Below, one piece after another: positions 18,106 to 25,226 of a stretch of DNA of 64,000 bases. The translations under genes were made by a program, and so were the position numbers. The notes below the pieces were generated by a model. That model was not told where the DNA came from. It made no database searches and saw only the letters and a list, made by a program, of their open reading frames with translations. How positions within the stretch are numbered: the first letter of the stretch is position 1; each line of letters starts with the position of its first letter. The DNA comes from Betaproteobacteria bacterium (GTDB lineage: Bacteria > Pseudomonadota > Gammaproteobacteria > Burkholderiales > Rhodocyclaceae), in NCBI GenBank assembly GCA_016208415.1, contig JACQYB010000044.1, positions 1-64,000 of the forward strand, read 5' to 3'.

Positions 18106-18285
18106 GAGCCTGTGAAAATACTCGACGCCGTAGCGAGAACGCCGCCAAGCCCGCATGACAAGGCGCGAAAGGGGCGAAATTCGGGCGCGTAGCGGGCCTA
18201 CGTAACCGAATTTCGCCCCTTTCGCAACGCAGGCAGGCGGGAATTGGCGGTGTTCGCAGTAGGCGTTGGATATTTTCACAGGCTC
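18106..18285. mobile_element. 180-bp MITE-like palindromic element with TCA target duplication
   Basis: The ends are perfect 15-bp inverted repeats, GAGCCTGTGAAAATA and its complement. Imperfect pairing continues inward to CGAAAGGGGCGAAATTCGG in both arms, so nearly the whole element folds back. TCA stands directly outside both ends (18103-18105 and 18286-18288), which fits a 3-bp target duplication as made by some IS5-family transposases. No transposase is encoded. The right-hand TCA is also the complement of the stop codon of the neighbouring minus-strand gene. Confidence 0.75.
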
Positions 18286-18759
18286 TCAGTGCGCCGGGCT
18301 GCCCGCCTCCCGCGCGGCAGCGTGCAGGGCGGCGAGGAAGGCCTGGCGATGGGCGCTGGCGTCCACCTGGGTCCATCCCATGCCGCAGCACTGCATGGCG
18401 ATGTTGAGCGCCTCGGCGTAGGACTCATCCTCGAAGTCGCTGTCCAGCGGGGTGTGCTCGGTGCGATAGCGGTCCCAGTAGATCTCGGCCGCCGCGGCGG
18501 CGCGCCGGCGCAGCACCTCATCCAGCGCCGACGCTTCGACGATCACCGATGCCTCGCGCCACTGGGGTTCGTGACGGCAGTCGTGCCATTCGCCCAGATG
18601 TACCGGCAGGGCGCAGGCGTCGCCGATTTCCCCCGCCATGCGGGCGGCGTCCGCATCCGCGCCGCGGGGCAGGTAGGCCAGCATGGGAACGCCGTACTCC
18701 AGCCACACCTCGCCCGCCGTGGGCAGGGTGATCCACGAATTCATTCGCGCGCTTGCCAT
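18286..18759 (-). CDS. Hypothetical soluble protein
   Basis: 157 residues. The ATG at 18759 has a GGGAGG ribosome site 5 bp upstream; a second ATG lies five codons on. The sequence is acidic and soluble, with no signal peptide or membrane segment. Recognisable stretches are NSWITLPTAGEVWLEYGVPM, EIYWDRYRTEHTPLDSDFEDE and NIAMQCCGMGWTQVDASAHRQAF. I do not recognise a family. Codon use matches its neighbours. Its stop codon abuts the MITE-like element, so the natural terminator may have been displaced. Confidence 0.65.
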   Translation of the reverse strand: MASARMNSWITLPTAGEVWLEYGVPMLAYLPRGADADAARMAGEIGDACALPVHLGEWHDCRHEPQWREASVIVEASALDEVLRRRAAAAAEIYWDRYRTEHTPLDSDFEDESYAEALNIAMQCCGMGWTQVDASAHRQAFLAALHAAAREAGSPAH

Positions 18760-18792
18760 GGCTGCCTCCCGCTTGCCTGCTTTACTCTTGAT

Positions 18793-19584
18793 TTATAGCC
18801 GCCGCGATGCCGGGCCGCCATGCTGCGGTGCGGGAGACGAGACGCCATCCGGCGCGGCGGCCACGAGCGGCCGCCCCTCGCCTTGTTCCTCGTAGGTCCG
18901 GCCGTCGCGGATGTGGTAGATGCGCTCGAAGGTGGGAATGATCTTCTCGTCGTGGGTGACGACGATGATGGCGGCGCCGGAGTGGCTTGCCATGCGGTGG
19001 AGGATGCGCATCACGGCCAGCGCGCGCTCGCTGTCCAGGGGCGCGGTGGGCTCGTCGGCGAGGATGACCGGCGGGCGGTTGGCCAGCGCCCGGGCGATGG
19101 CCACGCGCTGCTGCTCGCCCCCCGAAAGCTCGGACGGCTGTGCACGGGCGCGGTGGTCCACGTCCAGCGCCTGCAGCAGTTCCCGCGCCCGTGCCCGCGC
19201 CTCGGCGTTGGGTCGCCCGGCCAGCATGGGCAGCAGCGCCACGTTGTCGGTGACGTCGAGGAAGGGGATGAGGTAGGGCGCCTGGAAGATGAAGCCGATG
19301 GAATCCCGTCGCAGGGCGCGCAGGTCGCCGATCTTCCAGCCGTCGTCGTAGATGACCCGCTCGCCTACGCTCATGCGCCCGCCCGTGGGTTCCACCACGG
19401 CGCCCAGGCACTTGAGCAGCGTGCTCTTGCCGGAGCCGGAAGGGCCGATGAGTCCCACCACCTCGCCGGAAGCGACGGTGAGATTGACGTCCTTGAGGGC
19501 TTCGACGGCGGTGTCGCCCTCGCCGTAGCGCTTGCGCAGGCCGTCGATGCGGATGCCGTGGTCGGCGGAGGTGGTGTGTGCCAT
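18793..19584 (-). CDS. ABC transporter ATP-binding protein (MacB/LolD type)
   Basis: 263 residues from the ATG at 19584. Walker A GPSGSGKSTLL, Q-loop IFQAPYLIPFLDV, signature LSGGEQQRVAIARAL, Walker B VILADEPTAPLDS and the switch His VVTHDEK are all present. This is the MacB/LolD/DevA group, which powers transenvelope export or lipoprotein release. It is the last gene of an operon with the FtsX-like permease and the HlyD-type adaptor. About 35 residues beyond the core at the C-terminus look disordered. Confidence 0.93.
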   Translation of the reverse strand: MAHTTSADHGIRIDGLRKRYGEGDTAVEALKDVNLTVASGEVVGLIGPSGSGKSTLLKCLGAVVEPTGGRMSVGERVIYDDGWKIGDLRALRRDSIGFIFQAPYLIPFLDVTDNVALLPMLAGRPNAEARARARELLQALDVDHRARAQPSELSGGEQQRVAIARALANRPPVILADEPTAPLDSERALAVMRILHRMASHSGAAIIVVTHDEKIIPTFERIYHIRDGRTYEEQGEGRPLVAAAPDGVSSPAPQHGGPASRRL

Positions 19585-19592
19585 GGCGCCCC

Positions 19593-20786
19593 TCAGCCTC
19601 CGATGGCGGTGGCCGGGTCCACCCGGAGTGCGGCGCGGATGGCCAGCGTGCTGGCCACGGCGCAGATGACCATGACGATGACGAAGCCGCGCAGCGCGTC
19701 CCCCGGCAGCAGCAGGACGTACTTGGGGAACACCGGCGCCCACAGCGTCGCTGCCGTCTTGCCGACGACGAAGCCGATCACCCCGAGCCCCTGCGCCTGC
19801 TGCAGGATCATGCCGGCGATGGTGCGGTTCCGGGTGCCGATGAGCTTGAGCACGGCGAGCTCGCGGATCTTGCCCAGGGTCATGGTGTAGATGATGAAGG
19901 CGACGATGGCCGCGCTCACCACCGCCAGGATCACCAGGAACATGGCGATCTGTTTCGCCGAGGTGGCGATGAGCTTGGCCACCAGGATGTCCTCCATCTG
20001 CATGCGGGTGTAGGCCTGCAGGCGCTTCCAGCGGCGGATGCGCGCGGCCACCTGTTCCGGCTGCGCGCCCGCGGCCACCCGCACCAGCACCGCATTGACG
20101 TTGCGGCTGCTGGTCTGGGAGGCCTGGATGGCCTCCAGCAGGCCGGGCACGCCGGGGCGGTTGAGGGCAGGATTGGCGGCGGTGCGGGCGCGCTCGTTGA
20201 TGATGGCGTCGTTGTCGCGCAGAAACTGCGCCTCCTGGGCGTCGCGCAGCGGGATGAAGATCATGGGGTCGCCGCCCGAGGACACCATGCGCCGCGTGAG
20301 CCCCACCACGGTGTAGTCGTGGCGGCGGATGCGGATGCGATCGCCCACCCCGAAGCCGGTCTTGACGTCGGCCACGGCCTCGTAATGGCCGCGGGTGATG
20401 TGGCGGCCGGCTACCAGCCGCCCGGGTTCTCCCGGCTGGCCGGGCTCGAAGCCGACGACCATGGCGCGCACGTCCGTCTCGCCCTGGCGCACCTGCATGG
20501 TGAGGTAGGTGACGCTGGCCGCCCGCGCCACGCCGGGCATGCCGAGGATGGCGCGGTAGGCGTCGTCGTGCAGGCTGGAGGGCTCGGCGTAGGGGCCCAG
20601 GGTGTCTTGCTGCACCACCCACAGGTCGGCGCCGCTGTTGTCCAGCAGCGCCTGGGCGTCATCCACCATGCCGCGGTAGATGCCCGCCATGGAAAGGGTG
20701 ACGCCGATGAGCAGGCCCAGCCCCAGGCCGGTCAACACGAACTTGCTCCAGGAATGGAGGATGTCGCGCCCGGCCAGGCTGATCAC
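19593..20786 (-). CDS. ABC transporter permease, MacB/DevC-like (FtsX domain)
   Basis: 397 residues from a GTG at 20786 that overlaps the stop codon of the upstream adaptor gene, suggesting coupled translation. A first helix (FVLTGLGLGLLIGVTLSMAG) is followed by a periplasmic MacB_PCD-like domain. Three C-terminal helices of the FtsX domain follow (AMFLVILAVVSAAIVAFIIYT, GLGVIGFVVG and the last near FVIVMVICAVASTLA). The stretch LGKIRELAVLKLIGTRNRTI is the typical FtsX cytoplasmic loop. It works with the ATPase downstream and the HlyD-like protein upstream; the exported substrate is unknown. Confidence 0.92.
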   Translation of the reverse strand: MISLAGRDILHSWSKFVLTGLGLGLLIGVTLSMAGIYRGMVDDAQALLDNSGADLWVVQQDTLGPYAEPSSLHDDAYRAILGMPGVARAASVTYLTMQVRQGETDVRAMVVGFEPGQPGEPGRLVAGRHITRGHYEAVADVKTGFGVGDRIRIRRHDYTVVGLTRRMVSSGGDPMIFIPLRDAQEAQFLRDNDAIINERARTAANPALNRPGVPGLLEAIQASQTSSRNVNAVLVRVAAGAQPEQVAARIRRWKRLQAYTRMQMEDILVAKLIATSAKQIAMFLVILAVVSAAIVAFIIYTMTLGKIRELAVLKLIGTRNRTIAGMILQQAQGLGVIGFVVGKTAATLWAPVFPKYVLLLPGDALRGFVIVMVICAVASTLAIRAALRVDPATAIGG

Positions 20787-21970
20787 TTGCCGCGCTCCGC
20801 GAGGCTGTCGACCACCCGGATGCGGCTGCCGGCGGCGAGTTCGCGTTCGGCGTGGACCACCACCCGGTCGCCGGGGCGCAGCCCGTCGGCCACCCGCACC
20901 AGGCCGTCGAGGCTGGCGGCTGCGGTGCGCACGGGCACGAAGCGCAGGCCGTCGTGCGCCGCCACCCATACGCCGGTGGCATCGCCCTGGCGGCGCAGGG
21001 CGGCATTGGGCAGCACCGGGCCGCGGTCGCCGGTGGGCAGTTGCAGGGTGACCTCCGCCAGTTCGCCCACGGACAGATCCTCGGGGATGGCGTCGAAGGC
21101 CACCTGGGCGATGCGCTCCTCGGTGACGGCGTCGGCCAGCAGTTCCACCCTTGCCACCCGGCCGGGCAGTGGCTGCCCCGGGCGGGAGCGCAGCACGATC
21201 TGCGCCGGCAGGCCCGGCTTGAGGCCGGCGGAGCGCCCCTGGTCGAAGCGTACCCGCACCCACAGGCTGGCCGGGTCCACCAGCCGCAGCACCGCCTGGC
21301 CCGCCACCACGGTGGAGCCGGGTTCGGCGTCGCGGGCGCTGACCACGCCCGCAGCCGGGGCCAGCAGCCGCGCCTGGCGGCGCTGCTGCCGCAGCCCTTC
21401 ACGGTCGGCCTGGAGACGCAGCAGATCCTGGCGCGCCGCGGCGAGGTTGGAGTCGGCGGCGGCCAGCGCGGCACGGGCGGAGGTCTGCTCCTGCACCTTG
21501 AGTTCCACGGCGCTGGTGGCCACGAAGCGGTCGCGACCCAGGTCCTGGTAGCGGCGGGCGTTCAGTGCCGCCACCTCGTGGCGCGCCAGGGCGTCCTGGC
21601 GCTGGGCCTCGGCGGCGGCGATGGCGTGGTGCGCCCGGGCCATGCCGGCCTCCAGCGCGGCTGCGCGCTCGTCCAGGTCCACCGGGTCCATTTCGGCCAG
21701 CACCTCGCCGGCGGCCACCGCCCCGCCCACGTCCACCTGCACCGATTTCACCCGTCCGGCGGTGGTGGGGCCGATGAGCCAGGCCCGGCGCGCCTCGACG
21801 GTGCCGATTCCGAACAGCGCCGGGGTCACGCTGCCTTCCTCTACCTGGACCACGGTGACGCGCGTGGCCGCCAGGGGTCCGGTGCGCGCCATGATGAAGC
21901 CGAAGGTGCCAACCAGCACCACCCCGAGGGCGATGAGCACCACCTTGCGGGAGACAGCGGGCCGCTTCAT
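20783..21970 (-). CDS. HlyD/MacA-type periplasmic adaptor (membrane fusion protein)
   Basis: 395 residues from the ATG at 21970. One N-terminal membrane anchor (VVLIALGVVLVGTFGFIMA) leads to a biotinyl-lipoyl half-motif (GRVKSVQVDVGGAVAAGEVLAEMD). A long coiled-coil hairpin covers about residues 100-190 (AAALEAGMARAHHAIAAAEAQRQ ... LLRLQADREGLRQQRRQ). The second lipoyl half follows (LLAPAAGVVSARDAEPGSTVVAGQ), then beta-barrel domains. It links the inner-membrane ABC permease to an outer-membrane channel. No TolC gene is in the window. The ribosome site seems to come from the end of the palindromic element at 21977-22118. Confidence 0.92.
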   Translation of the reverse strand: MKRPAVSRKVVLIALGVVLVGTFGFIMARTGPLAATRVTVVQVEEGSVTPALFGIGTVEARRAWLIGPTTAGRVKSVQVDVGGAVAAGEVLAEMDPVDLDERAAALEAGMARAHHAIAAAEAQRQDALARHEVAALNARRYQDLGRDRFVATSAVELKVQEQTSARAALAAADSNLAAARQDLLRLQADREGLRQQRRQARLLAPAAGVVSARDAEPGSTVVAGQAVLRLVDPASLWVRVRFDQGRSAGLKPGLPAQIVLRSRPGQPLPGRVARVELLADAVTEERIAQVAFDAIPEDLSVGELAEVTLQLPTGDRGPVLPNAALRRQGDATGVWVAAHDGLRFVPVRTAAASLDGLVRVADGLRPGDRVVVHAERELAAGSRIRVVDSLAERGK

Positions 21971-21976
21971 CCCAAA

Positions 21977-22118
21977 AACCTCATTTGACGCAGAGAACGC
22001 TGAGAAAAACGATGAGAACACAGAGCGTTACGAGGCAAGTCCCGATCACCCGACGGGTGAATGTCCGTTCTTGCTCTGCGGCCTCGGTGTCTCTGCGATC
22101 TCTGCGTTGAAAGAGGTT
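21977..22118. mobile_element. MITE-like palindromic element (CGCAGAGA type)
   Basis: 142 bp with arms that pair imperfectly over about 45 bp. The left arm is AACCTC..TTGACGCAGAGAACGCTGAGA; the right arm in reverse complement is AACCTC..TCAACGCAGAGATCGCAGAGA. Short CGCAGAGA-type palindromic repeats are widespread in proteobacterial genomes. This one lies between the TetR gene and hlyD. Its terminal GAGGT lies at ribosome-site distance from the hlyD start. Confidence 0.6.
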
Positions 22119-22136
22119 CAACTGCGGTTTCAAGGC

Positions 22137-22745
22137 TCATGCCTCAACTCCTATGCCGCGAAGATAGATGGGGAAGGCGCGCCGGGCCTCGCCGGCCATG
22201 GCGGCGGTGTCGCCGGAGAGCATGGACTGCATCACCAGGCCCTGGATGCTGCCGATGAAGAGCGTGGCCGCAGCGGCGATGTCCAGGTCGTTTGCCACCT
22301 CGCCCCGGACCGCGGCCGACTGCAGCAGGCCCACCAGCAGCGTGCGGTAGGCCTGGAGTATGCCCCGTACCCGCTGCTTGACCGGGGAATCGCCCGCCTG
22401 CTGCAACTCGTGGAAGATGAGCCGTGGCACCCCCGGATGGGCGACGACGAAATCCACATGGGCCAGGAACACGGCCTGCAGGGCCGCCCTCCGCTCGGGC
22501 GCGGCGTGTGCCGCCTGGCGCAGGGCGGGCAGAAGAGTGTCCTCCACCCAGTCCATCACCGCCAGCCAGATGGCTTCCTTGGTGGGGAAGTGGCGGAATA
22601 CCGCGCCCTGGGTCAGGGCCATGGCCGCGGCGATGTCCGCCGTGGTGATGTCCGACGGGCTGCGGCGGGCGGCCAGGCGCACCACCGCCTGCACGGTCTC
22701 GGCCTGGCGTTCGCCGGTGGGCAGTCTGCTGCGAAGGGGTTCCAT
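22137..22745 (-). CDS. TetR-family transcriptional regulator
   Basis: 202 residues. The N-terminal helix-turn-helix is ITTADIAAAMALTQGAVFRHFPTKEAIWLAVMDW. The C-terminal ligand domain has HPGVPRLIFHELQQAGDSP and the late motif ATLFIGSIQGLVMQSML, typical of regulators beside HlyD/ABC export operons. It is the first gene of the minus-strand run tetR-hlyD-permease-ATPase. A perfect 8-bp inverted repeat starts 10 bp upstream of its start codon, so it probably represses itself and the export genes until a toxic compound binds. Confidence 0.93.
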   Translation of the reverse strand: MEPLRSRLPTGERQAETVQAVVRLAARRSPSDITTADIAAAMALTQGAVFRHFPTKEAIWLAVMDWVEDTLLPALRQAAHAAPERRAALQAVFLAHVDFVVAHPGVPRLIFHELQQAGDSPVKQRVRGILQAYRTLLVGLLQSAAVRGEVANDLDIAAAATLFIGSIQGLVMQSMLSGDTAAMAGEARRAFPIYLRGIGVEA

Positions 22746-22754
22746 GGGATGGGA

Positions 22755-22776
22755 GGTAAGTATCCGATTACTTACC
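22755..22776. promoter_or_regulatory. Inverted repeat GGTAAGTA-N6-TACTTACC, probable TetR operator
   Basis: Perfect 8-bp arms around TCCGAT, placed 10 bp before the tetR start and 171 bp before the divergent DUF4399 gene. Size and spacing fit a TetR-dimer operator. Control of the divergent gene is possible but not shown. Confidence 0.65.
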
Positions 22777-22946
22777 TATTGGACACCAAAGAGACGGGTC
22801 CTGTCCAGTCGCTCGCGCGGCGCGTGCTCCCTCCGCGGGAATGTCTTGCCTACCCGGAGCTTGCCCGGCCGCGCCGCGTCTGCTACGAACAATGGATGGG
22901 CACGATGACAACGGCTGTTCGACCCACACAGAGAAAGGAGCCTGCG

Positions 22947-23402
22947 ATGGCAAGCCGCACAATTTTCGCAAGCCGCACAACTTCCGCATGGTGCGCAGCA
23001 GCGATGCTGCTGGTGGCCACGGCGACGGCCTGGGCACAGGTCCCCCGCACCGCCGCCCCGGACGGGGCGGGGCTGTACTTCGTCACTCCGAAGGACGGTG
23101 AAACCGTCCAGGGCGACGTGGTGGTGCGTTTCGGGCTCAGGGGCATGGGAATTGCGCCAGCGGGCACGGATGCGCCCAACACCGGCCATCACCACCTGCT
23201 GGTGGATGCCGACAAGCTGCCCGCCCTGGACCAGCCCATTCCCACCGACGACAAGCATCGCCATTTCGGCGCCGGCCAGACCGAGGTGACGCTGAAACTG
23301 CCCGCCGGCCGGCACACCCTGCAGCTCCTGCTGGGCGACCGCAATCACATTCCCCATAACCCGCCGGTGATGTCGGAGCGGATCAGCATCACGGTGCAGT
23401 GA
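22947..23402 (+). CDS. DUF4399 periplasmic protein
   Basis: 151 residues from the ATG at 22947, with ribosome site AAAGGAG at 22935-22941. A signal peptide (about residues 1-30, ending TATAWAQ) predicts export. The mature domain reads VYFVTPKDGETV-like (LYFVTPKDGETVQGDVVVRFGLRGMGIAPAG), then NTGHHHLLVD, DDKHRHFGAGQTEVTLKLPAGRHTLQLLLGDRNHIPHNPPV. The many histidines (TGHHHLLVD, KHRHFG) suggest metal binding, but the function of DUF4399 is not known. A TetR gene with an operator-like repeat is divergent from it. Confidence 0.87.
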   Translation: MASRTIFASRTTSAWCAAAMLLVATATAWAQVPRTAAPDGAGLYFVTPKDGETVQGDVVVRFGLRGMGIAPAGTDAPNTGHHHLLVDADKLPALDQPIPTDDKHRHFGAGQTEVTLKLPAGRHTLQLLLGDRNHIPHNPPVMSERISITVQ

Positions 23403-23506
23403 GGGAAGGGGACGCGCTTCCGCGGGTACGGGTCAAGGCGGCGCGCTCGGGCGCCGGACCCGTACCCGCATTCAATTTGCCCGGCAGGCCCAGCGGGCAA
23501 CGGGGT

Positions 23507-24940
23507 CTACTTCGGCCACGTATCGTGGAACAACTGGCGGATGAAGTGGCGGAACATCGACGCGTCGAAGCCGTCGCGGTCGTAGAAGCCGTTGTGACCG
23601 TCCACGATGCGTGCGTCGGTGTAGACATTCCAGAAGGGGGTGTCGGGATCGCGGCTTTCGTGGCCGGGTTCGTGCATCAGCTTGACGCCGCCGCAGAAGT
23701 AGCGCGTCCAGCCGGGGCGCAGGGCGCCGCCGGGGGTGGCTTCCCATTGGCGGCGGAACTGGCGTGCCTTGTCCTCCTCGATGGCCACGTCGTCGTCGGT
23801 GATGCCGGCATGGAGGTTGCCTTTCCATCCCGGGCAGTCGCAGGGCGCCGCACCACCGCCTGCGGGTGGGCGCAGATCCTGCCCGTCGCAGGGCGTGAGG
23901 GTGTGGGTGCGCAGCCGCTCGATGTGGCCCAGGGTGTGGCGGTTGGCCTCCTTCTGCGGGCCGGTGCGCTCGCGCTCCAGCAAGGTGTTGATCCACCGTC
24001 CGGTGGGGAAGGCGTAGCGGGTGGCGTAGTCGTTGGCCGTGGTCACCACCACGAACACCGGCGGCTGCCCGGGCGGATAGCGGCGACCCTTGGCGATGTG
24101 GTGCAGCGGCTCGTAGCGCGAGCCCTCGAAGGCCGGGTTGATCAGCACCACCATGTCGGCGAAGGGCCGCACCGGCGTCTTTGACGCGTCCTGCTCGTCC
24201 AGGGCCACGGCGCTCTCCATCAGGAACTGGGACAGCGCGGTATAGACCACCAGCCCGCCGAAGCTGTGGCCCAGCACGATCATGCGCACCTTGGGGTCGG
24301 TCGGGTTGTGCTGGAACTTCGCCTGCTGGAAGCGGCGCAGGCGCGCGAACAGCTCCCGGATGGAGCCCTTGGCCACCCGGTCGGCGGCGCCCTTGCGGGT
24401 GTAGAAGGAGAGGTTTTCCAGCGGACCCAGGTCCGCCATGGCCAGCCCGCGCCAACTGGCGTAGATGCCGATCACCTTGCGCGGCAGTTCGCGCACGCCC
24501 TTCTCCCGCGCCTGGATCTGGACCTTGCCGGCGTCCAGGTCGTACATGTGCTCCAGCGTGGCGCGGAAGGCCGCGACGTTGCCGTCGTCGTGGTCGGCGT
24601 TGTGCTTCCAGCCATGCACGAAGACCAGCAGGAGCAGGTTCTGGTCCGGCTTGGCGGCTTCGGCGTCGAGCAGTTTGAAAATGCGCTCCATCTGCGCCTG
24701 TCCCTGGTCGTGCATCCAGCCCTGGTCGTCGAACTCCATGAAGCCCAGCGTGTACTTGCCAGTCTGCTCGACACTGCTGACGCGCGCACAATCCTTCGCC
24801 TCGGCGCCGGGCAGCGACTCGGCGCAGGGGGTGGTCTGGGTGCGGAAGGCGGCGTTGGGTGTGCAGCCGGCGAGCAGCGCGCCCAGGACGACGGTGGCGC
24901 CGAGGGCCGCCAGGGTCCGGACGATGGAGGGCATGGGCAT
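23507..24940 (-). CDS. Lipoprotein with alpha/beta-hydrolase domain
   Basis: 477 residues. The ATG at 24940 (or the one two codons on) begins a lipoprotein signal peptide ending LLAGC, with Cys at about 26. The hydrolase part has VFVHGWKHNADHDDGNVAAFRATLEHM, the nucleophile elbow GHSFGG (Ser), and a late stretch HNGFYDRDGFDASMFRHFIRQLF. The fold looks like the lipase/esterase side of the alpha/beta hydrolases. A frame starting at 25138 was rejected because it adds no conserved sequence. It is a single gene; the substrate is unknown. Confidence 0.83.
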   Translation of the reverse strand: MPMPSIVRTLAALGATVVLGALLAGCTPNAAFRTQTTPCAESLPGAEAKDCARVSSVEQTGKYTLGFMEFDDQGWMHDQGQAQMERIFKLLDAEAAKPDQNLLLLVFVHGWKHNADHDDGNVAAFRATLEHMYDLDAGKVQIQAREKGVRELPRKVIGIYASWRGLAMADLGPLENLSFYTRKGAADRVAKGSIRELFARLRRFQQAKFQHNPTDPKVRMIVLGHSFGGLVVYTALSQFLMESAVALDEQDASKTPVRPFADMVVLINPAFEGSRYEPLHHIAKGRRYPPGQPPVFVVVTTANDYATRYAFPTGRWINTLLERERTGPQKEANRHTLGHIERLRTHTLTPCDGQDLRPPAGGGAAPCDCPGWKGNLHAGITDDDVAIEEDKARQFRRQWEATPGGALRPGWTRYFCGGVKLMHEPGHESRDPDTPFWNVYTDARIVDGHNGFYDRDGFDASMFRHFIRQLFHDTWPK

Positions 24941-25154
24941 GGCGGTCTCCCGGCGATGTTGGTGGGCTTGCGCGGGATGGTGCAGCGCGTGGGGTGCCAT
25001 TCCCATTCTAGTGGAACGGTGGCCTGGTGGCAGGCAGGCGTAAGCCGTCGGGAGGAGGGCGGCGGCGCAGGAGCCTTGCGCGCACTGCTTGAGGACTACG
25101 CCAAAGGTGCCATTCCAGTTGGCGAAGACGAACGCCAACGGAATCCGGATGCCC

Positions 25155-25209
25155 GCGGGAGCGGGCTTGCCCGCGAAATGACCGTCCTCGCGGGCAAGCC
25201 CGCTCCCGC
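25155..25209. repeat. REPIN-like inverted repeat
   Basis: 55 bp, GCGGGAGCGGGCTTGCCCGCG on the left and the mirrored GCGGGCAAGCCCGCTCCCGC on the right. It lies between two minus-strand genes, 17 bp after the stop of the CHASE2 gene, where the hairpin could act as a transcription end or mRNA stabiliser. Confidence 0.88.
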
Positions 25210-25226
25210 AGGAATGTTGTTTCCCG

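Noticed and set aside
18793-21970. HlyD plus ABC genes as the type I secretion system for the RTX proteins
   Set aside because: The ABC parts are of the MacB/FtsX-permease kind with a separate ATPase, not the HlyB fused type, and sit under TetR control far from the RTX genes.
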